Positions 7,588-15,449 of a stretch of DNA of 64,000 nt are shown piece after piece. How positions within the stretch are numbered: position 1 is the stretch's first letter; the number at the start of each line of letters is the position of its first letter. The translations under genes and the position numbers were made by a program. Where the stretch lies: NCBI RefSeq assembly GCF_002019695.1, contig NZ_KV917376.1, forward strand, positions 2,192,386 through 2,256,385. Reading direction: 5' to 3'. The notes beneath the pieces are model-generated. The model was not told where the DNA came from. It saw only the letters and a program-made list of their open reading frames with translations, and did no database searches. The stretch is from Evansella clarkii. GTDB lineage: Bacteria > Bacillota > Bacilli > Bacillales > Salisediminibacteriaceae.

Positions 7588-7887
7588 ATGAAAGAATATT
7601 CACCAAAGGAAGTAAATGAACTTATTAAAAGTAATGATGAAAATATTGTTGTAATTGATGTGCGGGAAAATGAGGAAGTTGCAGCAGGGAAAATTCCAGA
7701 AGCAGTGCACATTCCACTTGGGGAGCTGCCTGCAGCGGTAAATAATCTGGATAAAGAAAAAGAGTATATCATGGTATGCCGCTCTGGAGCCCGCAGCGGC
7801 CAGGCAACTGAATTTATGGGAGCTTCAGGTTTGGTTGCTGTGAATATGGCTGGCGGAATGCTTCATTGGGAATACGCGGTTAATTAA
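7588..7887 (+). CDS. Single-domain cytoplasmic rhodanese
   Basis: A 99-residue soluble rhodanese with no signal or membrane segment. It shows VIDVRENEEVAAGKIPEAVHIPLGE and the active loop CRSGARS with Cys64. The C-terminal AGGMLHWEYAV matches the usual GGMxxW ending. It has an AAAGGAGG ribosome site and lies 20 nt after the membrane rhodanese. It is one of eight rhodanese domains within the first 10 kb. A sulfurtransferase role is well supported by the active loop; its donor and acceptor are unknown. Confidence 0.88.
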   Translation: MKEYSPKEVNELIKSNDENIVVIDVRENEEVAAGKIPEAVHIPLGELPAAVNNLDKEKEYIMVCRSGARSGQATEFMGASGLVAVNMAGGMLHWEYAVN

Positions 7888-7907
7888 AATACTCAGGAGG
7901 GTACAAG

Positions 7908-8480
7908 ATGATTAAAACAGATAAAGTACTTGATGCTAAAGGACTTGCATGTCCAATGCCGATTGTAAAAACAAAAAAAGCTGTTAATGAGATTGAGCCA
8001 GGGCAGGTTCTGGAGATCCAGGCAACGGATAAAGGCTCTACTGCTGACCTGAAAGCATGGGCAGACAGAGGCGGCCACCAGTATCTTGGTACTACAGAAG
8101 AAGAGGGTGTTCTGAAACATTACCTCAGAAAAGCAACGAGTGATGAAGAAAAAAAAGAAACAAGTTACCCTCAGGTAATCAATAATGAAGAGCTGCAGAG
8201 CAAACTGGATGCTAATGAAGATATTGTTTTACTTGATGTGCGGGAAGAAGCTGAGTATTCATTTAACCATATCCCGGGAGCTGTCTCTATCCCGCTTGGG
8301 GATCTGGAAAACCGTATGGGTGAACTGGATAAGAATGCAGAAATTTATGTTGTCTGCCGAACAGGAAGCAGAAGTGACCTTGCTTCTCAGAAGCTTACTG
8401 AAAAAGGTTTTGCCAATATCACAAATGTGGTGCCTGGCATGAGCGAGTGGACTGGGACAACTGAAAAGAATGTGAAGTAA
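7908..8480 (+). CDS. yrkF: TusA-rhodanese fusion (YrkF)
   Basis: A 190-residue fusion. The N-terminal TusA domain (about 1-75) carries the CPMP motif with Cys15 in [15 protein letters not shown] linker rich in Glu and Lys leads to a rhodanese domain (about 88-185) with CRTGSRSD and Cys150. This matches YrkF of B. subtilis in order and length. Having both domains in one chain would allow direct transfer of a persulfide from the rhodanese cysteine to the TusA cysteine. It shares the C-terminal half with the truncated gene at the window start, and its TusA part with the free TusA at 9830-10057. It lies 20 nt after the soluble rhodanese. Confidence 0.92.
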   Translation: MIKTDKVLDAKGLACPMPIVKTKKAVNEIEPGQVLEIQATDKGSTADLKAWADRGGHQYLGTTEEEGVLKHYLRKATSDEEKKETSYPQVINNEELQSKLDANEDIVLLDVREEAEYSFNHIPGAVSIPLGDLENRMGELDKNAEIYVVCRTGSRSDLASQKLTEKGFANITNVVPGMSEWTGTTEKNVK

Positions 8481-8498
8481 CTGGGAGATTATGGACAG

Positions 8499-8526
8499 GG
8501 ACCGGATTCGCTTTTATGTCCGGTCC
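8499..8526 (+). other. Hairpin in the yrkF-yrkH gap
   Basis: A perfect 8-bp stem, GGACCGGA with TCCGGTCC, 12-nt loop, within a larger weaker pairing (GGACAGG at 8493 with CCTGTC at 8539). No T tract follows, so it may be a processing or pausing element and not a terminator. Confidence 0.5.
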
Positions 8527-8572
8527 GGCATTATCAGCCTGTCTGAAGACAGAAAAAAATTTTAGTTTAAAA

Positions 8573-8590
8573 TATACTATAGGGGGTATA
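8573..8590 (+). promoter_or_regulatory. CstR-type operator before rhodanese-MBL copy 2
   Basis: TATACTATAGGGGGTATA contains the GGGGTAT half-site and a possible -10 (TATACT, 8573-8578). No good -35 was found. The AGGGGG stretch also serves as the ribosome site of the next gene, so a bound repressor would sit over the start of any transcript beginning here. Confidence 0.55.
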
Positions 8591-8596
8591 TGGAGT

Positions 8597-9724
8597 ATGG
8601 CGATTACAGAACTAACTGCAAAAGAAGTAACTAAAAAGGTAATTAATAAGGAAGATCTGTTTATACTCGATGTTCGTAATGAAGGGGACTTTAACGACTG
8701 GAAAATCGAAGGAGATAAAGTACAGCACCTGAACGTTCCGTACTTTGACCTGATCGACGGAGTGGAAGGGATACTTGATAAGCTTCCTGAGGATAAGGAA
8801 ATTCTTGTTGTCTGTGCAAAAGAGGGTTCTTCTGTTTTTGTCGCTGAGATGCTGGATGAAGCAGGCGTGGATGCTGCATACCTGAAGGGCGGCATGAAAT
8901 CATGGAGTGAACACCTGGAACCAGTAAAAGTCGGGGACCTGAAAGACGGCGGGGAAATGTACCAGTTTGTCCGTATCGGTAAAGGCTGCCTGTCTTACAT
9001 GGTAGTTTCCAACGGCGAAGCAGCAATTGTTGACGCGACAAGAATGACTGATGTGTATACTGGGTTTGCAGATGAGCTGGGGGTTAAAATCACCCATGTA
9101 TTCGATACTCACCTCCATGCTGACCATATTTCAGGTGGAAGAATAATTGCTGAGGAAACAGGTGCTAAGTACTGGCTGCCACCGAAAGATGCAGGAGAAG
9201 TGACATTTGAATACAATGCGCTTGAGGACGCCAATGATGTTAAAATCGGCAACACTACAATTAATATTCACCCGCTGTACTCACCAGGCCACACAATCGG
9301 ATCTACGTCCTTTGTAATCGATGAAAAGTATCTTCTTTCCGGAGATATTCTGTTCATTGATTCTATCGGACGGCCTGACCTTGCAGGGCTTGCTGAGGAC
9401 TGGGTCGGCGACCTGAGAGAAACATTATACAATCGTTACAGAGAGCTTTCCGACGAACTGGTTGTCCTTCCGGCACACTTCATGATTATGGATGAACTTA
9501 ATGATGATGGAACGGTTGCAGCTAAACTTGGAGATCTGTTCGCTGAAAACCATGGCCTCAATATCGAGGATGAAGAAGAGTTCAGAAAAATGGTTACTGA
9601 AAACCTGCCGCCGCAGCCACATGCGTATCAGGAGATTCGTGAAACAAACATGGGTAAAATCAACCCCGATGAAGAAAAACAGCGCGAAATGGAGATTGGC
9701 CCAAACCGCTGTGCGGTGAGGTAA
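8597..9724 (+). CDS. yrkH: Rhodanese-metallo-beta-lactamase fusion, persulfide dioxygenase-like (YrkH), copy 2
   Basis: A 375-residue paralog of the gene at 739-1866, identical in length and architecture. The rhodanese domain has CAKEGSS with Cys74. The MBL domain has [36 protein letters not shown] and LPAHFM, i.e. all iron ligands of ETHE1-type persulfide dioxygenases. It ends in the same [12 protein letters not shown] tail. The start at 8597 has AGGGGG 9 nt upstream; the longer frame from 8516 has no ribosome site and crosses the hairpin and operator. It may be transcribed both from the operon promoters and from its own operator-linked promoter. Confidence 0.92.
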   Translation: MAITELTAKEVTKKVINKEDLFILDVRNEGDFNDWKIEGDKVQHLNVPYFDLIDGVEGILDKLPEDKEILVVCAKEGSSVFVAEMLDEAGVDAAYLKGGMKSWSEHLEPVKVGDLKDGGEMYQFVRIGKGCLSYMVVSNGEAAIVDATRMTDVYTGFADELGVKITHVFDTHLHADHISGGRIIAEETGAKYWLPPKDAGEVTFEYNALEDANDVKIGNTTINIHPLYSPGHTIGSTSFVIDEKYLLSGDILFIDSIGRPDLAGLAEDWVGDLRETLYNRYRELSDELVVLPAHFMIMDELNDDGTVAAKLGDLFAENHGLNIEDEEEFRKMVTENLPPQPHAYQEIRETNMGKINPDEEKQREMEIGPNRCAVR

Positions 9725-9727
9725 GGG

Positions 9728-9756
9728 ATTATTTCCGTGTGAAATGTGGAAATAAT
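9728..9756 (+). other. Inverted repeat between yrkH and tusA
   Basis: ATTATTTCC and GGAAATAAT form a perfect 9-bp stem with an 11-nt loop, 4 nt after the yrkH stop. It is A/T-rich and lacks a clean T tract, so a weak terminator or mRNA-processing site between yrkH and the TusA gene is likely. Confidence 0.45.
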
Positions 9757-9829
9757 AATTGCAGAGTTGTATGAGTGTATTAGTGAAATACAAATATAGA
9801 TAAAACAAACTATTCAGGAGTGATTTATA

Positions 9830-10057
9830 ATGAACGCAGACAAAGTACTAGACGCAAAAGGACTGGCATGTCCAATGCCAATCGTGAAAACAAAGAAAGA
9901 AATTGAAAAAATGGAATCGGGCCAGGTTATTGAAATTCATGCAACAGATAAAGGTGCTAAAAGCGACCTTTCAGCATGGGCGAAATCCGGTGGTCACGAA
10001 CTTCTTCAGGACACAGAAGAAGACGGCGTATTCAAGTTCTGGATTAAAAAAGCATAA
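9830..10057 (+). CDS. yrkI: TusA-family sulfur carrier (YrkI)
   Basis: A 75-residue TusA protein. Cys14 lies in [14 protein letters not shown], the CPxP motif that carries sulfur as a persulfide. The length equals that of B. subtilis YrkI. The first half is nearly the same as the TusA domain of the fusion at 7908-8480, pointing to duplication. AGGAGTG lies 7 nt before the ATG. The 105-nt gap before it holds the inverted repeat at 9728-9756, so its expression may differ from the upstream genes. It closes the sulfur island. Acceptor enzymes are not visible nearby. Confidence 0.93.
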   Translation: MNADKVLDAKGLACPMPIVKTKKEIEKMESGQVIEIHATDKGAKSDLSAWAKSGGHELLQDTEEDGVFKFWIKKA

Positions 10058-10090
10058 GGCAGGTACAATCGATAAGAAAAGTTTACTAAT

Positions 10091-10127
10091 AAACAGGCCA
10101 AATCTTGAAATTTGGCCTGTTTATTTT
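10091..10127. terminator. Terminator closing the sulfur island
   Basis: A perfect 13-bp stem (AAACAGGCCAAAT with ATTTGGCCTGTTT, 6-nt loop) followed by ATTTTC and preceded by A-rich sequence, so it could act in both directions. Confidence 0.88.
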
Positions 10128-10130
10128 CTA

Positions 10131-10580
10131 TAACGGAATGAGGAACCTCAATAACTGTGCTGATCGGATCCTCGTTCCGTTAAATCGCAAAAAAAGGTGG
10201 TTTAGAGAGGTGTTGCGGATCCTCGTTCCGTTATTAGCATAAAATGTGATGATTTCAGAGATGAAACAGGAGAATAACGGAACCAGGAACCGAAAATCTG
10301 TTCAAAACAGGAAATTTAAAGGAATAACGGAATGAGGAACCTCAATCACTGTGCTGATCGGTTCCTCGTTCCGTTAAATCGCAAAAAAAGGTGGTTTAGA
10401 GAGGTGTTGCGGATCCTCGTTCCGTTATTAGCATAAAATAGGATGATTTCAGAGATGAAACAGGAGAATAACGGAACCAGGAACCGAAAATTTGTTCAAA
10501 ACAGGAAATTTAAAGGAATAACGGAATGAGGAACCTCATTCGCTGTGCTAATCGGTTCCTCATTCCGCTAAACCACAAAA
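10131..10580. repeat. 194-bp palindromic tandem repeat, 2.3 copies
   Basis: Units start at 10131, 10325 and 10519, exactly 194 bp apart, and each begins TAACGGAATGAGGAACCTCA. Units 1 and 2 differ at only a few bases; unit 3 stops after about 60 bp. Each unit contains inverted segments (AACGGAATGAGGA against TCCTCGTTCCGTT), so the RNA or single strand could fold extensively. No protein is encoded. A diverged copy in the opposite orientation lies at 31322-31466. The array fills the gap between the sulfur island and the convergent mau-like genes. Confidence 0.92.
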
Positions 10581-10589
10581 AAGGGTATT

Positions 10590-11252
10590 TTACATTTTAC
10601 TTATCGCAAGCAATATCAGTGCCCCGGTTCCTGACAGATGCAGGACACGGTACCAGCCGCTGTTCCATATCTTCTGAAAGGAAGATTTCTTTTTGCCTGG
10701 ATTAACGAGAAAAGAAGCGGCAGCTACAGAAGTTAAGGATCTTGCCAGACCGAAAGTAAGCCCGATTAAAATTCCGCTTACCGGAGAGAGGAATATTCCG
10801 GCATACAAATACATTAAAAGAAATAAAGGAAATGGATTATACGTAAACACGCCGGCACCAAGGATCAGTCCCCAAACTGCCATGTTTGCCGGCTGTGAAA
10901 AGCTCACCCAGCCGGGGGGTATTTGCCATTTCCACTGAAAAACTGGAAACGGAAAGTTAATCAGGTCTCTGGCGAAATAGACAATTGCCAGGATAAGAAA
11001 CAGAGAAGACATTACAGAAAAATTTACGATGGCTGCCACAAAGCTGAATAATGAATAGAGAATAAAGCCAGTTAAGGCTCCTGAAAGTGCAGAAGCGAAC
11101 ACATACACTGACCCGTTTTTCAGAAAACTGCCTGTATTTTCTCCTTCCCCGAAGGAGTTTACCGCGAGGGTAACGTTAATCCCTCAGGCTGTCCTGCGCA
11201 ACAGTATACCTGATAAAACCGCTGCGGATAAGATTACAATAAGGTCTGTCAT
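10590..11252 (-). pseudogene. Polytopic membrane protein gene interrupted by an in-frame TGA; last gene of the mau-like set
   Basis: Translation should start at the ATG at 11252, which has AGGAGG 8 nt upstream and lies 13 nt after the MauA-like gene. The frame reads MTDLIVILSAAVLSGILLRRTA and then meets TGA at 11184-11186. Beyond it the same frame continues without a break for 197 more codons, giving about six hydrophobic segments and ending GALILLAISKM. A single nonsense change would explain this; a GTG at 11108 could give a shorter product but has no good ribosome site. The family is not recognised. By position it could be the counterpart of MauF, a CcdA-like membrane protein, but that is a guess. 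Confidence 0.65.
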
Positions 11253-11264
11253 GATTGCCTCCTG

Positions 11265-11687
11265 TTATTCTAAAAAGTGCATGCACCCACAGTCAGCGGC
11301 TGTCGGGTTATATGGATGGTTCGATACAGGGGTACAGTCACAACAGACGATGGATCTTCCTTGAAACGTATCGCACCAGCAGCCAGTAAACCGGTACCCC
11401 CAGGCATGGGAAGGCTGAAATCCTTCCGGGCATTTGCTTGACAAGCCGCTTCCTTGCATACATTCGCTGGAGCAAAATCGTCCATTTGGAAGGCTGCAAA
11501 TCCCTTTATAATGTTGAATTTCGCACCATCTTCTTCCAGGGCCTCTTTCGAATAAAGGAAATCTGAAAAACTTTAAGACTGAGTAAAACCAGTCATTTAA
11601 AAGGGAGTCGGCGTAAGCCCAGCGGCTGAAAAGACGGGCTGTATTTTCAAAGAAAGGTTTTGTTTTAGCGTTAATTATTCCAATCAT
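11265..11687 (-). CDS. Cysteine-rich MauA-like (methylamine dehydrogenase light-chain-like) protein
   Basis: A 140-residue protein with 12 cysteines, all after residue 54 (55, 64, 72, 76, 86, 103, 105, 115, 116, 118, 133, 135). Their spacing, including KCPEGF, HAWGYRFTGC and IVCCDC, follows that of the methylamine dehydrogenase small subunit, a six-disulfide protein that carries tryptophan tryptophylquinone. Trp96 aligns with the first quinone tryptophan. The chain stops early, so the segment holding the second tryptophan appears to be missing. The first 50 residues form a long basic/hydrophobic leader, as expected for export. Its ATG overlaps the previous stop by 4 nt. A cysteine-rich exported protein is certain; the MauA link is moderate. 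Confidence 0.6.
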   Translation of the reverse strand: MIGIINAKTKPFFENTARLFSRWAYADSLLNDWFYSVLKFFRFPLFERGPGRRWCEIQHYKGICSLPNGRFCSSECMQGSGLSSKCPEGFQPSHAWGYRFTGCWCDTFQGRSIVCCDCTPVSNHPYNPTAADCGCMHFLE

Positions 11688-12247
11688 TTAAATTCATCTC
11701 CTTTCGTTATACTTTCGGCCAGTAAATAAAGCTGCTCTTTTGTCCCGCAAAGACCTTTATCTTTAACAATCAATTCTTTTTCCACTGCAAAAGCAAAGGG
11801 AGTAACCCGGACTTTAAAATGATGAAAAGACTGTTCTTTACTATCTAATATTATTTCTCCCTGAAGCTGAAACTCCTGAATGATCTTTCTGACCTTTCTG
11901 TCTTCCCCTGTAAAAACAAGGATGAACTGTACCTTCTCTGATAATTGTTTCTGAACGGTATTCCAATGACTCAGCATCTCCCTGCAAGGTTTACAGTCGG
12001 GAGATACAAAGGCAATGATCGCCGGCTTCTCTATAATGGACGACCATGTTACTTCCTCACTTTTTGTATAAGAAAAACAGATATGATCCAGGGCTTTTTC
12101 TCCCATTGCCACACCATCCCTGCTAATACTATCAGATGTGCTTAAGTACACTTCGCCGAACTGCCTGAAAAGCAATATGAGCAGAAATCCATTAAAAATC
12201 TGGAGAAACCAGAGGATGATAACAGAGTAAAAAAGAAAATCCTCCAT
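11684..12247 (-). CDS. MauD-like membrane-anchored thioredoxin-fold protein
   Basis: A 187-residue protein with an N-terminal membrane helix (FYSVIILWFLQIFNGFLLILLF) and a thioredoxin/redoxin domain facing outward. The active motif is CKPC in VSPDCKPCREM. It resembles MauD, the disulfide-handling accessory protein for methylamine dehydrogenase maturation. The ATG at 12247 has AAAGGAG upstream and lies 17 nt after the MauE stop; the longer frame from 12328 overlaps mauE and is not preferred. It overlaps the MauA-like gene by 4 nt, so it is probably the disulfide-forming partner of that 12-cysteine protein. Confidence 0.75.
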   Translation of the reverse strand: MEDFLFYSVIILWFLQIFNGFLLILLFRQFGEVYLSTSDSISRDGVAMGEKALDHICFSYTKSEEVTWSSIIEKPAIIAFVSPDCKPCREMLSHWNTVQKQLSEKVQFILVFTGEDRKVRKIIQEFQLQGEIILDSKEQSFHHFKVRVTPFAFAVEKELIVKDKGLCGTKEQLYLLAESITKGDEFK

Positions 12248-12263
12248 AACAATTTTTGCTCCT

Positions 12264-12794
12264 TTATCGTTTATTCTGCAGCTGTTGTTTGTTTTGCTGA
12301 TAAAGCTGCCACATTTTTTGCGCCGCAATTACAAGCAGGGTTAATAGAAAACCAGTAACGATAGCTGGGATGCTCAGGTGAATGCCTGTACTGGGAACAG
12401 AAGCACTGACTAAGAGCAGCAGAAAGAAAAAATAAATGGCTTTTCCTAAGCTGAAAATGTCTGCCTCTGCGGCAAGCCATTTTCCATAACAGCCGCATCT
12501 GATTTTTCTGCCGGAATTGATTATTTTTAAAAGGCTGAAGCCGAACAAGGTCAGTAAAACTAATAAGATTGCTGCCCCCATATTCCACCAGCCGTAATTT
12601 AATAGTAAAAATCCGCCACCAATTTCAAGGATAGGAATGAGGGAGCCGGCAGCATAGGATAAAGGCCGGGGCAAAATCTGAAAGTCTGCAGTGTACAGCA
12701 GAAATTGTTTCAAGGAGAAAAGCTTTGCTGTTCCAGTGAGAATGAAAAAACTTGCGGTATGGATAATTAAAATATTTATAAAATGTTCCCCCAT
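12264..12794 (-). CDS. MauE/DoxX-family redox-associated membrane protein
   Basis: A 176-residue integral membrane protein with four hydrophobic segments. Between the second and third is IRCGCYGKW, the cysteine pair motif of MauE-type proteins (CGCFG-like), which work with a thioredoxin-like partner in disulfide formation outside the membrane. GGAGGGGAGAG lies just before the ATG. It is the first gene of the minus-strand set mauE, mauD-like, mauA-like, membrane gene. The family call is good; the substrate is inferred from the neighbours. Confidence 0.78.
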   Translation of the reverse strand: MGEHFINILIIHTASFFILTGTAKLFSLKQFLLYTADFQILPRPLSYAAGSLIPILEIGGGFLLLNYGWWNMGAAILLVLLTLFGFSLLKIINSGRKIRCGCYGKWLAAEADIFSLGKAIYFFFLLLLVSASVPSTGIHLSIPAIVTGFLLTLLVIAAQKMWQLYQQNKQQLQNKR

Positions 12795-13100
12795 CTCTCT
12801 CCCCTCCTGGCTTTGTTTTAATAAAATATGTCCTGTTAATGAATACTGTGATTTTTTTCAGACAACCAGAAAAATAATTAACTGGTCCCCCAGACCTGCT
12901 TTACTGCAGGACTTTACTGCTTTTCAGACAAAAAGCTCTGGAAACTGTTTCGAAAAAAATAGAAAGGGGTAAAAGATTGTATAATTTTCATTTTTTATGT
13001 AATATTTTCTATTTTCTTAATAAGGGAGAGGAGGATGGTTAACTCATCTGCTTTCTTTGACAGCATGATATTCTAAATACATAGAAAAGGTGATGGACAA
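12795..13100. other. Divergent intergenic region, mau-like set versus sugar ABC operon
   Basis: This 306-bp A/T-rich stretch separates two divergent operons, so both promoters should lie here. A TATAAT occurs at 12980-12985 (plus strand) without a convincing -35, and a TTGACA at 13057-13062 without a matching -10. I see no clear operator or riboswitch and no coding sequence. Confidence 0.4.
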
Positions 13101-14435
13101 ATGAAAAGAAGCTTTAAACCGGCCTTGTTATCTCTTTTAATTGGTACAGGAGCTGTTTTATCTGCCTGCGGCGGACAGGGCGGAGTCGCCGAAAACAGCG
13201 GGGCGGGCGTTCCGGATGAAGCTGTTGAAATTGAATTCTGGACTTTCTGGGGTTCGGAGCAGCGGCGCCCTGTGATTGAGGAAATTATTGCTGATTTCAA
13301 TAATATGCAGGATGAAATCCATGTAAGGCATGTATATCAGCCATGGGGAGACATCTGGACGAAATCGCTTGCTGCTGTGGCTGCGGGAAACCCGCCGGAT
13401 GTGGTCATTCAGGACATCAACACGGTCCGCCAGAGAGCAGATGCGAACCAGGCGATGAACTTGCAGGAGTTTATTGACCAAGAGGAGGAAGAAGTGCAGG
13501 AACGTTTCTATCCTCATTTATGGGAAGCTGTAGTTCATGAGGAGGATGCTTATGCACTTCCGTTCAATACAGACACCCAGGTCTTGTTTTACAATAAAGA
13601 TTTATATGAAGAAGCAGGGTTAGATCCCAACAGCCCTCCGTCTACCTGGGATGAGCTGGAGGAATACGCGAAGGCACTTGATGAGCGGGATGGGGACCAC
13701 TGGGAAACAATCGGGTTTTACCCGTTATGGAACCTCGGTCCGGATATCTGGGCGCTAAACGCGGACAACGGGAACACCTGGTTTGATGAAGATGGAAATG
13801 TCACCATCCACACTCCGGAAAAAGTGGAAGCCCTCGAATGGGTGGTTGAGTGGCAGGAGCGTATCGGAAGGGACACAATTAACAGGTATGAAGCTGAATT
13901 CGGCGATGGGATGGCAGATCCATTTATCTCCGGGCTTGTTGCTATGAGAGGACAGAATATCAACTATTATTCAAGCCTGAAGGATAATGCCGGGGAACTG
14001 AACTTCGGAGTTGCTCCACTGCCTGAAAAAGAGTCTGGCTCAGGCCACTACTCATGGGGCGGAGGTTTTGTTGCCGAAATACCCTACGGAGCGGAAAATC
14101 CCGAAGCATCCTGGGAATTTATTAATTATCTGACTGATCAGGCACCACAGGAATATTGGGGTTTGAATGGATTTGATGTGATGGCAAATATGGAAGCAAA
14201 CGAAGCGCTTGCCGAGCATCCTGATCTTTCTGATGAGGGAAGGATGGTTTACGACCTTGCTCACATGAACCTGGATGTGACTGTACTTGCCCCTGTACCT
14301 CTGGATGCCCCTGACTACCATTCCCTGCTGAACCCAAACATAGATGAGATTATGCTTGGAAAAGTAAGTCCTGAAGAAGGACTTTCGCAGGCACAGGAAG
14401 CAGTGGAAGATCTCGTTGAACAGAATCAGCAATAA
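13101..14435 (+). CDS. ABC transporter sugar-binding lipoprotein
   Basis: A 444-residue extracellular solute-binding protein (family 1, MalE-like). The signal peptide ends in the lipobox LSAC (Cys22), so the mature protein is lipid-anchored. FWTFWGSEQR and NPPDVVIQDIN are typical for the family, as is the conserved AWEFINYLT-type segment (here SWEFINYLTDQ) in the C-terminal half. The mature protein is acidic. AAAAGGTG precedes the ATG. It leads an importer with two permeases and a YesL protein. The sugar is not identifiable, but the YesL link is often seen with plant-polysaccharide oligomers. Confidence 0.92.
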   Translation: MKRSFKPALLSLLIGTGAVLSACGGQGGVAENSGAGVPDEAVEIEFWTFWGSEQRRPVIEEIIADFNNMQDEIHVRHVYQPWGDIWTKSLAAVAAGNPPDVVIQDINTVRQRADANQAMNLQEFIDQEEEEVQERFYPHLWEAVVHEEDAYALPFNTDTQVLFYNKDLYEEAGLDPNSPPSTWDELEEYAKALDERDGDHWETIGFYPLWNLGPDIWALNADNGNTWFDEDGNVTIHTPEKVEALEWVVEWQERIGRDTINRYEAEFGDGMADPFISGLVAMRGQNINYYSSLKDNAGELNFGVAPLPEKESGSGHYSWGGGFVAEIPYGAENPEASWEFINYLTDQAPQEYWGLNGFDVMANMEANEALAEHPDLSDEGRMVYDLAHMNLDVTVLAPVPLDAPDYHSLLNPNIDEIMLGKVSPEEGLSQAQEAVEDLVEQNQQ

Positions 14436-14451
14436 AGTTTGTTAGAAACAG

Positions 14452-14484
14452 AGAGATGAAGCACTGACAAGCTGCTTCATCTCT
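14452..14484 (+). other. Stable intercistronic hairpin between binding protein and permease genes
   Basis: AGAGATGAAGCA pairs perfectly with TGCTTCATCTCT (12 bp, 9-nt loop). No T tract follows, so it is better explained as a 3'-stabilising or processing element that keeps the binding-protein mRNA in excess than as a full terminator. Confidence 0.6.
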
Positions 14485-14516
14485 TCCTTACTACATATGA
14501 GAAAAGCGGTGTAAAC

Positions 14517-15449
14517 ATGGGTGGGAAAATAAAGGTTAAAAAGAAAACAACGATGAGTATGCGCAGACGGGAGAGCTTATGGGGCCTTTTATTTATTTCG
14601 CCGTTTATTATCGGTTTTACTGTATTCTTGCTGGGCCCGATGCTTTTTTCACTAATAGGTAGTTTCACAAATTACAATATTACATCAAGAATGGATTTTA
14701 TCGGGTTCCGGAACTATGAGCAGATGTTTACAGCGGACCGTCTTTTCTGGACGTCTCTCTATAACACGCTTTATTATGTTGCTTTCATCGTCCCTTTAAC
14801 AGCTGTCGGGGCAATATTGATGGCTGTGCTGCTGAACCAGAAAATAAAAGGGATAAAAGCTTTCCGGACAATTTTTTATTTACCGGCGGTATTGTCAGGA
14901 GTGGCAGTTTACATATTGTGGATGCAGTTGTTGTCTCCATCGACTGGTTTAATAAATACAGTATTAAGCTGGTTTCAGATTCAGGGGCCGGCCTGGCTGT
15001 TTGATCCTGACTGGACAAAACCGGCCTTAGTTATTATGAGGCTCTGGAGCATAGGGGGAACAATGCTGCTTTATCTGGCAACTTTACAGAATGTCCCTGG
15101 ACAGCTCTACGAATCTGCTGAATTAGATGGTGCGAATGCCTTCCAGCGCTTCTGGCATATCACATTGCCGATGATTACGCCCATTGTATTTTTTGATGTT
15201 GTAACAACAACTATAGGAGCTTTTCAGATTTTCCAGGAAGCATATGTAATGACTGAGAGTGGAACAGGCGGACCGGCAAATTCTCTGCTCTTCTACAACC
15301 TGCATATGTGGAATAAAGCCTTTGTTGCGTTTGACATGGGTTATGCGATGGCGATGTCATGGATTCTCTTTATTATCATTCTCATACTTACTATTATTAA
15401 CCTGAAGCTGGCCCCAAGATGGGTGCACTATGAAGGAGGTCAGCGCTGA
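14517..15449 (+). CDS. Sugar ABC transporter permease (MalF/UgpA type)
   Basis: A 310-residue inner-membrane permease with six hydrophobic segments. The EAA loop that docks the ATPase reads ESAELDGANAFQRFWHITLPMITP, near residues 200-223. The N-terminus is short and basic (KIKVKKKTTMSMRRRE), as in the UgpA group. The start codon is ATG at 14517, though its ribosome site is weak, and an in-frame ATG about 33 nt further is possible. It overlaps the next permease by TGATG at 15447-15451. Confidence 0.92.
   Translation: MGGKIKVKKKTTMSMRRRESLWGLLFISPFIIGFTVFLLGPMLFSLIGSFTNYNITSRMDFIGFRNYEQMFTADRLFWTSLYNTLYYVAFIVPLTAVGAILMAVLLNQKIKGIKAFRTIFYLPAVLSGVAVYILWMQLLSPSTGLINTVLSWFQIQGPAWLFDPDWTKPALVIMRLWSIGGTMLLYLATLQNVPGQLYESAELDGANAFQRFWHITLPMITPIVFFDVVTTTIGAFQIFQEAYVMTESGTGGPANSLLFYNLHMWNKAFVAFDMGYAMAMSWILFIIILILTIINLKLAPRWVHYEGGQR

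Noticed and set aside
11184-11186. Selenocysteine recoding of the TGA
   Set aside because: No SECIS-like hairpin was evident after it and there is no reason for selenocysteine at this place in a membrane helix gene; a nonsense change is simpler.
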